Source: Hymenobacter sp. GOD-10R
Lineage (GTDB): Bacteria; Bacteroidota; Bacteroidia; Cytophagales; Hymenobacteraceae
Length of the DNA stretch: 64,000 nt
Assembly: GCF_035609205.1 (NCBI RefSeq)
Contig: NZ_CP141184.1
Coordinates: forward strand, 5,029,001-5,093,000
Direction: 5' to 3'
Part shown: piece by piece, positions 42,852 through 51,774 of the stretch
How the letters are laid out: each line of letters starts with the position of its first letter
Numbering within the stretch: the stretch's first letter is position 1
Made by a program: the position numbers and the translations under genes
The notes under the pieces: model-generated
The model's database searches: none
The model's input: only the letters and a program-made list of their open reading frames with translations
What the model was told of the DNA's origin: nothing

Positions 42852-44180
42852 ATGGAAATCCTGATCATTTTACTTCTAGCAATTCTGAACGGCGTGTTTT
42901 CCATGGCGGAAATTGCGCTGGTATCGTCCCGAAAAGCTAGGCTGGAAACGGACGCACAACAGGGCAACGAACGAGCAAAAGCAGCTCTAGCCCTCAGTGA
43001 GAACCCCAACCGCTTCCTCTCTACCGTCCAGATCGGCATTACCCTCATTGGTATTCTGATGGGCGTGTTCAGCGGGGCGGGCCTCACGGTTAGCTTGCAG
43101 CATCTGATTGAAAAGGTAGAGCCGCTTCGCTCCTACAGTCACAGCATCGCGGTGGTGGCAACCGTTGGACTGATCACCTACGTGTCGGTAGTGGTGGGCG
43201 AGCTGCTGCCCAAGCGCATCGGCCTGATCAACCCTGAGGGCATTTCCAAGATCATGGCCGGGCCCATGTCGCTGCTGTCGCGCATTGCGGCGCCCTTTAT
43301 CTGGCTGCTTGAGACTTCCAGCGAGTTGCTGATGCGCCTGCTCAACATCAAGCCCAAAGAAGATAATGCGGTAACGGAAGACGAAATTCGGTCGATGGTG
43401 CGGGAAGGCGCTTCGTCGGGCACCATTCAGGAAGTGGAGCAGAACATCGTGAATAACGTCTTTAACCTAGGTGACCGGCGGGTAGGCTCGCTTATGACGG
43501 CACGGCAGGATATTGCTTGGCTAAACATCAACGACGACGTGGCCACTAACAAGCAGAAAGTCCTGTCGCGAATTTCGTCGATGTATCCACTTTGCCGGGG
43601 CACCTTGGACGAGTTGGAAGGCGTCGTGTATTTACATGACCTGCTCAACCCTAGCCTCGATGAGCAGCTTACGCGGCTGGGGGATCTGAAAAAAGCGCCC
43701 CTGTATTTACCTACCAATAGCAAAGCCTACCAGGCGCTAGAACAGTTCAAAGAAGCACGCGCCCACCAGGGCATCGTCGTGAATGAGTTTGGCGACATTA
43801 TGGGAGTCGTGACTATCAACGACTTATTTGATGCCCTCGTGGGCGACGTACCACTGCCCGACGAAGAAGAGCCCGATATCATCCAGCGCGAGGATGGCAG
43901 CTACCTCATCGACGCGCAGCTTCCGTTTGCCGAATTCGCCGAGCGCTTCGCCATCCCAGCCGCCGAGCAACAGGGCCTCACGGGCTTTCACACCCTAGGT
44001 GGCTTTGTGCTGCACATCCTCAGTGCCATTCCCAAAACCGGCGAACAGTTTACCTGGCATGGCCGCAGCTTCGAAATCATGGACATGGACAAGAGTCGCA
44101 TTGATAAGATTCTGTTCCGAGAAAAGGCTATTGCTCCGACGCAGCCTGTGGAAGCAGAGCCTGCTAAGACCATTCCGTAG
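42852..44180 (+). CDS. CNNM/CorC-type transporter-associated protein (hemolysin family)
   Basis: A 442-residue membrane protein of the HlyC/CorC family. Residues 1-185 form the CNNM transmembrane domain (FSMAEIALVSSRKARLE, NPNRFLSTVQIGITLIGI), followed by a pair of CBS domains (about 210-335; VVNEFGDIMGVVTINDL) and a C-terminal CorC_HlyC domain (SYLIDAQLPFAEF, about 350-425). Relatives act in magnesium export. The architecture is complete, and the gene is transcribed alone. Downstream are the remains of a transporter gene. Confidence 0.93.
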   Translation: MEILIILLLAILNGVFSMAEIALVSSRKARLETDAQQGNERAKAALALSENPNRFLSTVQIGITLIGILMGVFSGAGLTVSLQHLIEKVEPLRSYSHSIAVVATVGLITYVSVVVGELLPKRIGLINPEGISKIMAGPMSLLSRIAAPFIWLLETSSELLMRLLNIKPKEDNAVTEDEIRSMVREGASSGTIQEVEQNIVNNVFNLGDRRVGSLMTARQDIAWLNINDDVATNKQKVLSRISSMYPLCRGTLDELEGVVYLHDLLNPSLDEQLTRLGDLKKAPLYLPTNSKAYQALEQFKEARAHQGIVVNEFGDIMGVVTINDLFDALVGDVPLPDEEEPDIIQREDGSYLIDAQLPFAEFAERFAIPAAEQQGLTGFHTLGGFVLHILSAIPKTGEQFTWHGRSFEIMDMDKSRIDKILFREKAIAPTQPVEAEPAKTIP

Positions 44181-44255
44181 CAAATTTCTACTGCTACAGG
44201 CCAGCTCAAATTGCACCGTGTTTGGGCAGGTGCTCCTTTTCCTGCTTACCAATTA

Positions 44256-44575
44256 ATGCCTACCAAGAAAAAACAAGAAGTTGAGGAGCAGCAGGTAGAA
44301 GAACGCAGCTCGCCCACTGGCCGGGTGATCTGTAAGATCGTCTTGTAGGAATGCGAATTGGAGGTGGATCATTCTTCCTCCTTATTCTGGTCGGCGCTGG
44401 CAGCGGGTTTGCCCATGAACTTTTCTATGATGGGCGAAGGTCTGCTGAACACCTATCTGCCCGATGCGCATTGGCGGCGTCATGCTGGTGGCTGCGCTCA
44501 ACCACGCCTAAATAGTAGCCGGCGGCGCGGGAGACGATCAAGAAAAGCTAGCCTCACGACAGAAGTCTTTGATCC
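44256..44575 (+). pseudogene. Decayed formate/nitrite transporter-like gene with internal deletion
   Basis: From the ATG at 44256 the frame reads MPTKKKQEVEEQQVEERSSP and a short tail to a TAG at 44346-44348. The same frame then continues with ELEVDHSSSLFWSALAAGLP and MGEGLLNTYLPDAHWR, which resembles the N-terminal part of the YfdC-like formate/nitrite transporter family. From 44470, in another frame, GGVMLVAALNHA followed by a stop and VAGGAGDDQEKLAS resembles the C-terminal end of the same family. About 200 central residues are missing. This indicates a large internal deletion, a frameshift and at least one stop. The family assignment is from memory of homologues. Confidence 0.5.
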
Positions 44576-44664
44576 TTCACACATTAGGACATAAGAAACG
44601 TGCAGCAACGACAGGAAGTCAGGTGCAAAATAGTATCTTCAGTGCCTACCTAGCCCCTGTTGCC

Positions 44665-44955
44665 ATGACCGTTGAATATATCCGCTACCGCATTGCCGCC
44701 GAGCAGCAGCCGGCTTTTGTGCAGGCCATCAAAAGTGCCTGCCAGCTCCTAGCCTCCTCGCCCGACTGCCTCAGCTACCAACTTGGGCATTGCGACGAAG
44801 ATTCGACCTTATTTATCTGGCGCATCGAATGGACATCGGTGGAGCAGCACCTCAATGGTTTCCGCAAGAGCCCGGAGTTTGGCGCCTTTTTTCAATTAGT
44901 AAAACCCTTTTATTCGGGGATTCAGGAGATGAATCATTATTCGGTGCTGGTGTAA
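44665..44955 (+). CDS. Antibiotic biosynthesis monooxygenase (ABM) domain protein
   Basis: A 96-residue single ABM-fold protein. Typical parts are the first strand VEYIRYRIAAEQ, PDCLSYQLGHCDED, and IEWTSVEQHLNGFRKSPEFGAF with the conserved His and Arg/Lys. Relatives are dimeric monooxygenases or quinol oxidants of the YgiN type; substrate is unknown. The frame is open from 44569, but that upstream part is residue of the decayed transporter gene. The ATG at 44665 is chosen as the start. Confidence 0.85.
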   Translation: MTVEYIRYRIAAEQQPAFVQAIKSACQLLASSPDCLSYQLGHCDEDSTLFIWRIEWTSVEQHLNGFRKSPEFGAFFQLVKPFYSGIQEMNHYSVLV

Positions 44956-45059
44956 GTGCTAATATAGAAAAGAACACTGGTGATGCTTGAGATTATTTTG
45001 GCAGGATGTTTATAGAGGTTTACAGAGTAGCGTACTATCTACTTGTATATCTAAATCAA

Positions 45060-45602
45060 ATGCCTTTTTTACTAAAAATCAAACATTGGCAGCTCTTTAC
45101 TATCATATGGGGCGCTGGATTTCTACTTAACATCGTATCGGTAATTAACATTAAGCTGTTTTTGTATTCAATCCCTGTAATAACCATCTCTTTTACCGCA
45201 GGAACATTTGGATGGATATGGTCAATCTCTACCATCTTAAACAAGCAACTAATGCAAGAACCTAAGTTAAACCTAAAACTATTTAAGGCATTATTTATTA
45301 TACCTACTACTTATATTTTATCTATAATAACAGTTGTAACCTTATCTATTTATTACAAATATCATTTTCAAGAATCACTTTTAACAACCGCAATAGTGAC
45401 CATAATTATTTTACACATGCTATCTATGTTCTGTATATTTTATGGAATCAGATTCGCAGCAAAAACGATAAGGTCTGTAGAATTACAACGAGAAGCGCAC
45501 ATCAGTGACTACTTAGCAGACTTTTTCCTTATTTGGTTTTCTATTTTCGGCATCTGGGTTCTTCAGCCAAGATTAAATAAATTGATGCGTCAACAATCGT
45601 AG
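45060..45602 (+). CDS. AT-rich gene for an uncharacterised membrane protein
   Basis: A 180-residue protein with four or five hydrophobic helices. Recognisable parts are KHWQLFTIIWG near the start, TFGWIWSISTILNK, and a C-terminal DFFLIWFSIFGIWVLQPRLN. I recall similar membrane proteins in other Bacteroidota, but no function is known. The base composition is strikingly AT-rich, with poor use of GC-ending codons, unlike every neighbour. This suggests recent acquisition. An upstream ATG at 45006 is in frame; the one at 45060 is preferred because it gives the family-like N-terminus. Confidence 0.6.
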   Translation: MPFLLKIKHWQLFTIIWGAGFLLNIVSVINIKLFLYSIPVITISFTAGTFGWIWSISTILNKQLMQEPKLNLKLFKALFIIPTTYILSIITVVTLSIYYKYHFQESLLTTAIVTIIILHMLSMFCIFYGIRFAAKTIRSVELQREAHISDYLADFFLIWFSIFGIWVLQPRLNKLMRQQS

Positions 45603-45633
45603 ATAATTCAGAGACCTGATATCAGAGTGCATT

Positions 45634-45662
45634 ACAAGCCCGACTCAAGGTCGGGCTTTGCT
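45634..45662 (+). terminator. Terminator after the AT-rich membrane-protein gene
   Basis: CAAGCCCGAC pairs with GTCGGGCTTTG around a 5-base loop. It is 30 bp after the stop codon. Confidence 0.65.
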
Positions 45663-45737
45663 ATCTTCTGGCATAACCCCACTCCCACAAAGCTCGTCTA
45701 ATCAAGCTAGCCCCTTACCTAGCCCTGAACGACGCAT

Positions 45738-47549
45738 ATGAGCCTCTGGGAAATTATTCAACGCCTCTTCCCTTACGTCCGCCCGTACCGTGGGCTTGTT
45801 ATTGCCACCTTGCTGCTCACGCTGGTGGGCTCCCTAGCCGCGCAGGTCAACCCCTTCGTGCTGCGCTACACCGTGGATACGGTGCAAAGCTTGCTGAATC
45901 GCAACCTAGGTTTGGCCCAGGGCATGCCGCTGCTGCTAGCGGTCAGCGGACTGCTGCTCGGCAAGGAAATCATTAATACACTCATCCAGTTCGGGCAAAA
46001 GTTTTACGGTGAGAAAATTCGCATCAGCGTGTCGAGTCACCTCATGCACGACGCGGTGCACAAGGTGGTGGGCTACCAGCTAGGTTTTTACGCCGACAAT
46101 GGCAACCAAACCGGCAAGCTACAGACCCGTATCGACCGGGGCGTGGAAAGCCTGATGAAGCTGGTGCAGAACTTCTTCATCGACATTCTGCCCCTGTTCG
46201 CTAACTCCATTGTGGCCTTAGTGGTCATGTTCATGGCTAATGTGTACGTGGGCCTCGTGGCCGTGGCGGTGCTACCCATATACTTCTGGCTAAGCTACCG
46301 ACAAGCTGATAAGCTCAACGGCACCCGCCGCGCTTTGCGCGGCTTACGCGAGGCACGTAGCCAAGGCCTAGTCAACCTCATCGACTCGGCCGTAGTCATT
46401 AAGAGCTTCGTCCGCGAAGACTACGAAGAAGAAAAGCAGAATGCTCAGCAGGATGCTTTGCAGGATGCACAGCTCCAAACCCGCAAAACCAACTTTCTCT
46501 ACGACGGCCTCAAAACCTTCACCGAGCAAATTGGCGTGGTGCTTATTATCATCCTGACAGCCTACTTGGTGCTCGACCGGCAGATCAGCATTGGGGCCAT
46601 CATGTTCCATATCCTGCTGTTCAACAACGTATCGGCGCCCATTCGGCAGTTGCACCGCATCTACGACGAGATGAACGATGCCCTCACCTACTCCGAGGGC
46701 TTCTTTGATATTCTGGACGCCAAAGACGCCGTAGAGCCTACCGGTCCGCTCAAGCCCGAGCACCTGCTAGGTACCTTCGACATCTGCAACGTTGACTTCA
46801 CCTACCCCAGCGGCACCCAAGCGCTGTACGACGTGTGCCTGACCATTGAGGCCGGCAAAACCACTGCGCTAGTAGGCCTTAGTGGGGCCGGTAAAAGCAC
46901 CATAATCAACCTGCTCTGCAAGTTCTACGCCCCCGACTGCGGCAAGATGCTGCTCGATGGCAAACCCCTAGCCGAATACGATACCCATGCCCTACGCCAG
47001 CAAATTGGGCTAGTGCTGCAGAAGAACCACATTTTCAAGGGTACTATCGAGGAGAATATCCGCTACGGCCTAATGGATGCTAGTTTCGAGCAAATTCAGT
47101 ACGCAGCCAAACAAGCCTACCTGCACGAGCAGATTATGGAGTTGCCGAAAGGCTATCAGAGCGACGCGCAGCAGCTCTCGGGCGGGCAGCAGCAGCGTAT
47201 TGCGATTGCTAGGCTGTTCCTGAAGAACCCGCCCATTATCTTCCTCGACGAGCCTACCGCCTCGCTCGACGCCATTGCCACCGAGCAAATCAAGAACTCC
47301 CTCGAAGCTATTAAGCAAGGCCGCACGGTGGTCATCATCTCCCATAGCCTAGCCCAAATCGTGGACTCCGACTGCATCTACGTGATGAAGCAGGGTCGCA
47401 TGGTGGAAAGCGGCACCCACGAGCACCTCTACGACCTGCGTGGTACCTACCGCGAGATTTTCGATGCTTCGGCGCGGAGTTTAAATATCGAAAAGCTAGC
47501 TCGCGTGATGGTGGATGACGGGGATGAAGTGGAGGATACAGCGGCTTAA
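45738..47549 (+). CDS. ABC exporter, fused permease and ATPase
   Basis: A 603-residue half-transporter that would work as a homodimer in the inner membrane. The N-terminal permease domain (about residues 15-310) has six transmembrane helices. The ATPase domain (about 340-580) is complete: Walker A GLSGAGKST, Q-loop GLVLQKNHIF, signature LSGGQQQRIAIARL, Walker B IIFLDEPTAS and the H-loop histidine in IISHSLAQI. It resembles lipid and multidrug exporters of the MsbA group. Substrate cannot be told. It is transcribed alone. Confidence 0.95.
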   Translation: MSLWEIIQRLFPYVRPYRGLVIATLLLTLVGSLAAQVNPFVLRYTVDTVQSLLNRNLGLAQGMPLLLAVSGLLLGKEIINTLIQFGQKFYGEKIRISVSSHLMHDAVHKVVGYQLGFYADNGNQTGKLQTRIDRGVESLMKLVQNFFIDILPLFANSIVALVVMFMANVYVGLVAVAVLPIYFWLSYRQADKLNGTRRALRGLREARSQGLVNLIDSAVVIKSFVREDYEEEKQNAQQDALQDAQLQTRKTNFLYDGLKTFTEQIGVVLIIILTAYLVLDRQISIGAIMFHILLFNNVSAPIRQLHRIYDEMNDALTYSEGFFDILDAKDAVEPTGPLKPEHLLGTFDICNVDFTYPSGTQALYDVCLTIEAGKTTALVGLSGAGKSTIINLLCKFYAPDCGKMLLDGKPLAEYDTHALRQQIGLVLQKNHIFKGTIEENIRYGLMDASFEQIQYAAKQAYLHEQIMELPKGYQSDAQQLSGGQQQRIAIARLFLKNPPIIFLDEPTASLDAIATEQIKNSLEAIKQGRTVVIISHSLAQIVDSDCIYVMKQGRMVESGTHEHLYDLRGTYREIFDASARSLNIEKLARVMVDDGDEVEDTAA

Positions 47550-47719
47550 GAGCTTAGCAGTCTGTCAGTAGAAGAGCAACATGTTATTATCAGCAAAGAC
47601 CCTAGTCTAGCTCAGATAATCCTAGCATTTACAGTTGCTTTTGCCCCGACGCCGTAAGCTAAACAGTTGCGGGCTTTTCTCTGCCCACGACTATTTAGCT
47701 ACTTTCTGAACTTTCTCTT

Positions 47720-48418
47720 ATGCAGACCTTCACCGTCGAACGGCTTTCCTTCGATACCCTTTCTGAACTTCCTGGCTCTTGGCAACCGCAGGATTACAAA
47801 GCCCTGCTTCTCAAAACTGGCTACGATAACCCCGAGGAGCTAGCCCCTGACGAGCTAAAAGCAATGTGCCTAATGGCTCTGGCAGACCTGGAACCGGCTG
47901 AAGCAGCTCAACTCGTACTGGAGCATATATTCGAAGAACAGCTAACGGCTGGCCAGATCGAGAACCTAGCTCACCAAATGCTGACGGAGAAGCTTTGGGA
48001 AGAAAACCCGCAGCTTGAACAGCACGAAGGCTTCTTCAAAGCGACGCAGCTGCTCTACACAGCCTACAACGGTAAATTTCCGCGGGCCGACGCCGTCCAG
48101 TTTCAGGTGCAGCTCACGACGGAAGACCCTAACGGGTTTAGCCTCTTCGATGCGCAGCCAGAAGCGCCTTTTCTGCGGTTACTCGCCCAAGGCATGCCCG
48201 ACAATGCCCTACTGAAGCGCTTGTTTCATGAGCAGTTGGAGGGCAGTAGCTTCCCTGAAGCCTCAGCCATTATCTGGCAACTGCGTCTTGGCATGCGGGC
48301 AGAAAAGTCAGCAGTGTTTGAAATCGTAAGCTCGGCCTACTGGCTTGACGACTTCAAGTACGCCGATTCTTATCAGGCCACTGCCCAAGCGGATACGCCG
48401 GTAGAGGAAGAAAGCTAG
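47720..48418 (+). CDS. Uncharacterised acidic protein
   Basis: The 232-residue product is acidic, helical and soluble, with no signal peptide. Conserved-looking parts are MALADLEPAEAAQLVLEHIF and ENLAHQMLTEKLWEENPQLEQ. I recall hypothetical homologues in Bacteroidota but know of no function. Its stop codon (TAG at 48416-48418) lies inside the stem of a hairpin terminator shared with the convergent gene. Confidence 0.65.
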   Translation: MQTFTVERLSFDTLSELPGSWQPQDYKALLLKTGYDNPEELAPDELKAMCLMALADLEPAEAAQLVLEHIFEEQLTAGQIENLAHQMLTEKLWEENPQLEQHEGFFKATQLLYTAYNGKFPRADAVQFQVQLTTEDPNGFSLFDAQPEAPFLRLLAQGMPDNALLKRLFHEQLEGSSFPEASAIIWQLRLGMRAEKSAVFEIVSSAYWLDDFKYADSYQATAQADTPVEEES

Positions 48419-48441
48419 GTCTGAGAGACCTAGCTTTCTTC
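48407..48441. terminator. Bidirectional terminator overlapping a stop codon
   Basis: GAAGAAAGCTAGGTCT pairs perfectly with AGACCTAGCTTTCTTC around a 3-base loop. The left arm encodes the last residues and the stop codon of the gene ending at 48418. The right arm lies 6 bp from the stop of the convergent gene at 48447. Confidence 0.8.
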
Positions 48442-48446
48442 GCGCG

Positions 48447-49178
48447 TCAAATACCCATTCTAAAGTCCTTGATGCTTGTTTCCGTCAGCGTACAGTCTTC
48501 AAACTGAGTGACGGAACCGTTGCCAATGGGAGATTGTGAGCTGACGCCTACCCACGTTTCGGCGGGATAATCATTTTTGTAGAGGCGTACTAGCTGCCAC
48601 GTTGCGTTGTCTAGCGAGTAATAGAATCCGACGGTCTTAGTGTCGGATGATATTTTCATGTACACGCTTTTATTGTTTACAACGTCGTGGTTATTATCGT
48701 CGGACGTGCCTATGGTTCGTACGCTCACGATGCGCGTTTTCGCCCGCTCATCTCTTTCGAAGGCGAATTTCTGCCACAGATCCTCTTTGTTATATATGTA
48801 GAGGACACCGGCATCGTACGTCTCTAAAAATTCCGGGGTTATTTTCGCCGTCAACGTGAACGGCTTTTTGTTGTCTATTTTGGTCAGTAGTACGGGAGCT
48901 GTGTTATTGGTCAGTTTCCCGTCTGGGTCGTTAAAATTATCCTTTTTGGCTTCGCTACGGAGCGACAGTTTTCCGTTGTTGGTGGTTGCGTTTTTTGCAG
49001 CGTTGTTGAGCGACTGGGTGAACTCTATGCCGCCAGGCAGTTTCACAGAACATTTTTCACCTGGTGTGGCAGGTGCAGCAAGCGGGGTGGTGGATGCGGT
49101 AGGTGTCGTAGGAGCTGAATTGCATTCCGTTAGCAACAACGGCAAAGCCAAGCACAGATAAACGTGTCCGATTCTCAT
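48447..49178 (-). CDS. DUF1349 domain-containing exported protein
   Basis: A 243-residue protein with a signal peptide and a cysteine (LLLTECNS) that could be a lipobox, although Glu at position -1 is unusual. A Thr/Pro/Ala-rich linker follows. The rest matches DUF1349, a concanavalin-like beta-sandwich: FTLTAKITPEFLETYDAGVL, LWQKFAFERDERAKTRIVSV and KISSDTKTVGFYYSLDNATW. DUF1349 proteins likely bind carbohydrate. The genomic context gives no further hint. Confidence 0.82.
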   Translation of the reverse strand: MRIGHVYLCLALPLLLTECNSAPTTPTASTTPLAAPATPGEKCSVKLPGGIEFTQSLNNAAKNATTNNGKLSLRSEAKKDNFNDPDGKLTNNTAPVLLTKIDNKKPFTLTAKITPEFLETYDAGVLYIYNKEDLWQKFAFERDERAKTRIVSVRTIGTSDDNNHDVVNNKSVYMKISSDTKTVGFYYSLDNATWQLVRLYKNDYPAETWVGVSSQSPIGNGSVTQFEDCTLTETSIKDFRMGI

Positions 49179-49377
49179 TACGCAAGTTTCTAGGTTTCTG
49201 GCACATGTGTGCTATTGTCCAAAAGGTAATCCTTTCTCCATGGTCACCATGGTTTAAGATAAATAAAGACGCTAAGTTGCCAGAGTTGCAGGCAAAACGC
49301 TCGCTCATCGGTGAGCGCGCCACAAGGTGCTAGTTAGGTGTAAGCACACCCGCGCTAGCTTAAAAGAGACCTAGCTT

Positions 49378-50199
49378 ATGAAGTGTCACGCCCTACTCTT
49401 CGTTCTGCTTTTCCTTACACAAGTAGCACTGGGTCAAGCGCTACCGTACGGCAACAACCCCGCGGCCGGCCACTACGCTACGGTGCGCGGCGTGAAGCTG
49501 TACTACGAAACGTATGGCACTGGCGCGCCCTTGCTGCTCATTCACGGCAATGGCGGCACGAGCAAGGACTTTCATAAGAACATTCCGTATTTCTCTCAGC
49601 GCTACCAGGTTATTGCCCTGGATAGCCGAGCGCACGGCAAATCGGTGGATACCGGTGATTCGCTCAGTTTCGAGATGATGGCTGACGACTGCGCGGCCTT
49701 GCTCACGCACTTGCGCCTCGATTCGGCGTACGTGCTGGGGTGGAGCGACGGAGGTATCACGGCGCTGATCCTAGCGCTGCGCCACCCAAACAAGGTCAAA
49801 AAGCTAGCGGCCACCGGCGCGAACCTATGGCCTGACTCTACGGCCCTAATGCCGGAACTGTGGCAGCAAATGCAGCGCGGTTATAAGGAGGGCAAGGGCC
49901 AAACCTTCGCTGACCCCAAGCGCAGGAACGACTGGAAAGTGTTCCTGCTCGACTGGAAAGAGCCCCACGTCCCGCTATCGGCGTTGGCTAAAATCAAGGT
50001 ACCCACCTTTATCATCGCCGGCGACCGTGACGTTATCCGCCCTGAGCACACGGTGGCTATTTACCAAAGTCTTCCTCACGCGTGGCTGTGGATTCTGCCC
50101 AATAGTGGCCACGCTACCCTTCAGGAGCACACCGACGAATTCAACCGAAAAGTTGACGCATTTTTTAGAGCACGAGGTCTACCTTCTCCGCCAAAGTAG
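49378..50199 (+). CDS. Secreted alpha/beta hydrolase
   Basis: A 273-residue serine hydrolase with a signal peptide (about residues 1-19). The oxyanion region is LLLIHGNGG, the nucleophile is the serine in GWSDGG near residue 122, and the later acid and histidine are in IIAGDRDVIRPEH and NSGHAT. It resembles general alpha/beta hydrolases such as esterases. The substrate is not evident. It is transcribed convergent to the Ppx-like gene. Confidence 0.88.
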   Translation: MKCHALLFVLLFLTQVALGQALPYGNNPAAGHYATVRGVKLYYETYGTGAPLLLIHGNGGTSKDFHKNIPYFSQRYQVIALDSRAHGKSVDTGDSLSFEMMADDCAALLTHLRLDSAYVLGWSDGGITALILALRHPNKVKKLAATGANLWPDSTALMPELWQQMQRGYKEGKGQTFADPKRRNDWKVFLLDWKEPHVPLSALAKIKVPTFIIAGDRDVIRPEHTVAIYQSLPHAWLWILPNSGHATLQEHTDEFNRKVDAFFRARGLPSPPK

Positions 50200-50290
50200 A
50201 GGCTAGCTAGCGTCGTACCGCTGATACTTACCGGCGAGATACCACCACCTAGCTTTTCGGTGCGGCTTCTAATTGGCTGCTTCTTATAGA

Positions 50291-50327
50291 AAAAGGCAAC
50301 GGATGAGCACGTCACCCGTTGCCTCTT
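50291..50327. terminator. Hairpin between convergent genes
   Basis: GGCAACGG (50295-50302) pairs with CCGTTGCC (50316-50323). Read on the minus strand, a run of T follows the stem, so it mainly fits the Ppx-like gene ending at 50358. Confidence 0.7.
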
Positions 50328-50357
50328 AAAAGCTTAAGTGGTTGCTGTATAGGCCCG

Positions 50358-51533
50358 TTAAGGCAACGACAGCAGATAGCCGATGGTGAAGTTTGTGTCC
50401 CAACCAAAAATAAACTGCTGGCAGCCTGTGGCCGCAGCAATGGCCCGGTAGATGTTCAAGCCAGCTTCCGATTTAGCCCCTTGCAACTGGGTGTAAGCAG
50501 CGGCGGGTTGTAGCGCAGTATAGGGCTCCTTTTCCTGCCGACCTACCTTAGCCATTTCGAAGGGAATACCGCCCATGATGAAGCACGTCCCGCGGAGTGA
50601 GCTAGGTACTTGCGCGGCTTTTGTGCGCACTTCCTTAGCCACGGCGGCCGTGTCAGTGGTTATCTGAAAATATTTCGCGCCGTAGGTATCTACCACTTTC
50701 GACGTGCCATTTTCCAGCCAAGCAATTTTGGTGTTGCCCGAGCCCATATCGACCATGAATGCTTTATCGACGTACGGCTTCGGCACGGCAGCTTTAAACC
50801 CGAGCGCTCCTTCGCGCGCTGGCGTCACGGTCGTGACGACGTAGTTCAGTGCTTTGAGGCCCTGCACAATGGGCGTCGTCACCTTGGCCATGTCGGCCCC
50901 GGAGCTAACCACAAAGTGGATGTCCTGGCCACCCACGCCGAAATCCAGCATCTGCCCGATGTAGGCTTTCAGTCCTTTCCGGATATCTTCTTCCGTGGCC
51001 ATGTTTTCCATTACCAGGCTGTTACCGTACTCCACCTTTTCCAGCTTCCAATTGCGCTGCTCATCCATGCGAATAATGAACATGTTGAAGCCGCTAGCCC
51101 CTAGCTCTACCACGCCCTTCAGTTTGCCGTTGACGGGCGCTGCGGGCTGGTACGTGAATGGCGCTGAGGTACCACCCCAAGCTGTTACCGCCTTTGCGCG
51201 CGGCTTGGCAGTAGGAGCGGAAGCTAGCTGCCCGCTGGCACTCAGAATGTCGCCTTCTTTCAGCTCGACCCGACTGCCATCCTGCCGTACCAACGCGTGG
51301 GTTCCGAACTCGACGTGCGTGCCATCGGAAAACGTAACGTCCTTGGTTACAGGCGTGGTTTTCACTGGCTTATTCTTGCTGCTGGTCCGCAACACGAGCG
51401 TGTTGTTCTCCACCGTGTACCACGACATCCGGTCCGACGCCTGGTCAGTTGACGTTTGTGCTGCTGTGTTTTGGGCTGTGCTTAGCAGCAGTAATCCGCC
51501 AAGTGCTAATGAAGAGAGTAGTCCGTTTCTCAT
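50358..51533 (-). CDS. Secreted protein with Ppx/GppA-like actin-fold domain
   Basis: The 391-residue precursor has a signal peptide (about residues 1-25, ending TAAQ). A small N-terminal beta domain resembling DUF6799 (WYTVENNTLVLRTSSKN to RVELKEGD) is followed by a part with two ASKHA phosphate-binding-like motifs: KGVVELGASGFNMFIIRMD and AFMVDMGSGNTKIAWLENG. The latter pattern is close to the second phosphate loop of exopolyphosphatases/GppA. These enzymes are cytosolic, so an exported version is unusual. Catalytic activity is uncertain. The ATG at 51533 is chosen because it begins the signal peptide. Confidence 0.7.
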   Translation of the reverse strand: MRNGLLSSLALGGLLLLSTAQNTAAQTSTDQASDRMSWYTVENNTLVLRTSSKNKPVKTTPVTKDVTFSDGTHVEFGTHALVRQDGSRVELKEGDILSASGQLASAPTAKPRAKAVTAWGGTSAPFTYQPAAPVNGKLKGVVELGASGFNMFIIRMDEQRNWKLEKVEYGNSLVMENMATEEDIRKGLKAYIGQMLDFGVGGQDIHFVVSSGADMAKVTTPIVQGLKALNYVVTTVTPAREGALGFKAAVPKPYVDKAFMVDMGSGNTKIAWLENGTSKVVDTYGAKYFQITTDTAAVAKEVRTKAAQVPSSLRGTCFIMGGIPFEMAKVGRQEKEPYTALQPAAAYTQLQGAKSEAGLNIYRAIAAATGCQQFIFGWDTNFTIGYLLSLP

Positions 51534-51774
51534 GCAGGACAAATTGTTTGAAATCAGGTATATAGATAGAAAAGGCAGGAATAGAGGCACTTACTAAGGT
51601 TGTGCTTGGCTAGCTCAAGTAAATTCTGTACCAAACTTTCATCAACGCTCGCCTAGGTCTTGCGCCACCTGTCGTCTCGTCACCTACTCGCTCACCATCA
51701 GCAGTCAACTATGACGAGCCGAGCCGAGGATATTCGTAGCTTGTTGCCCCCTACGCTAGTCTCCTATCTCCTGC

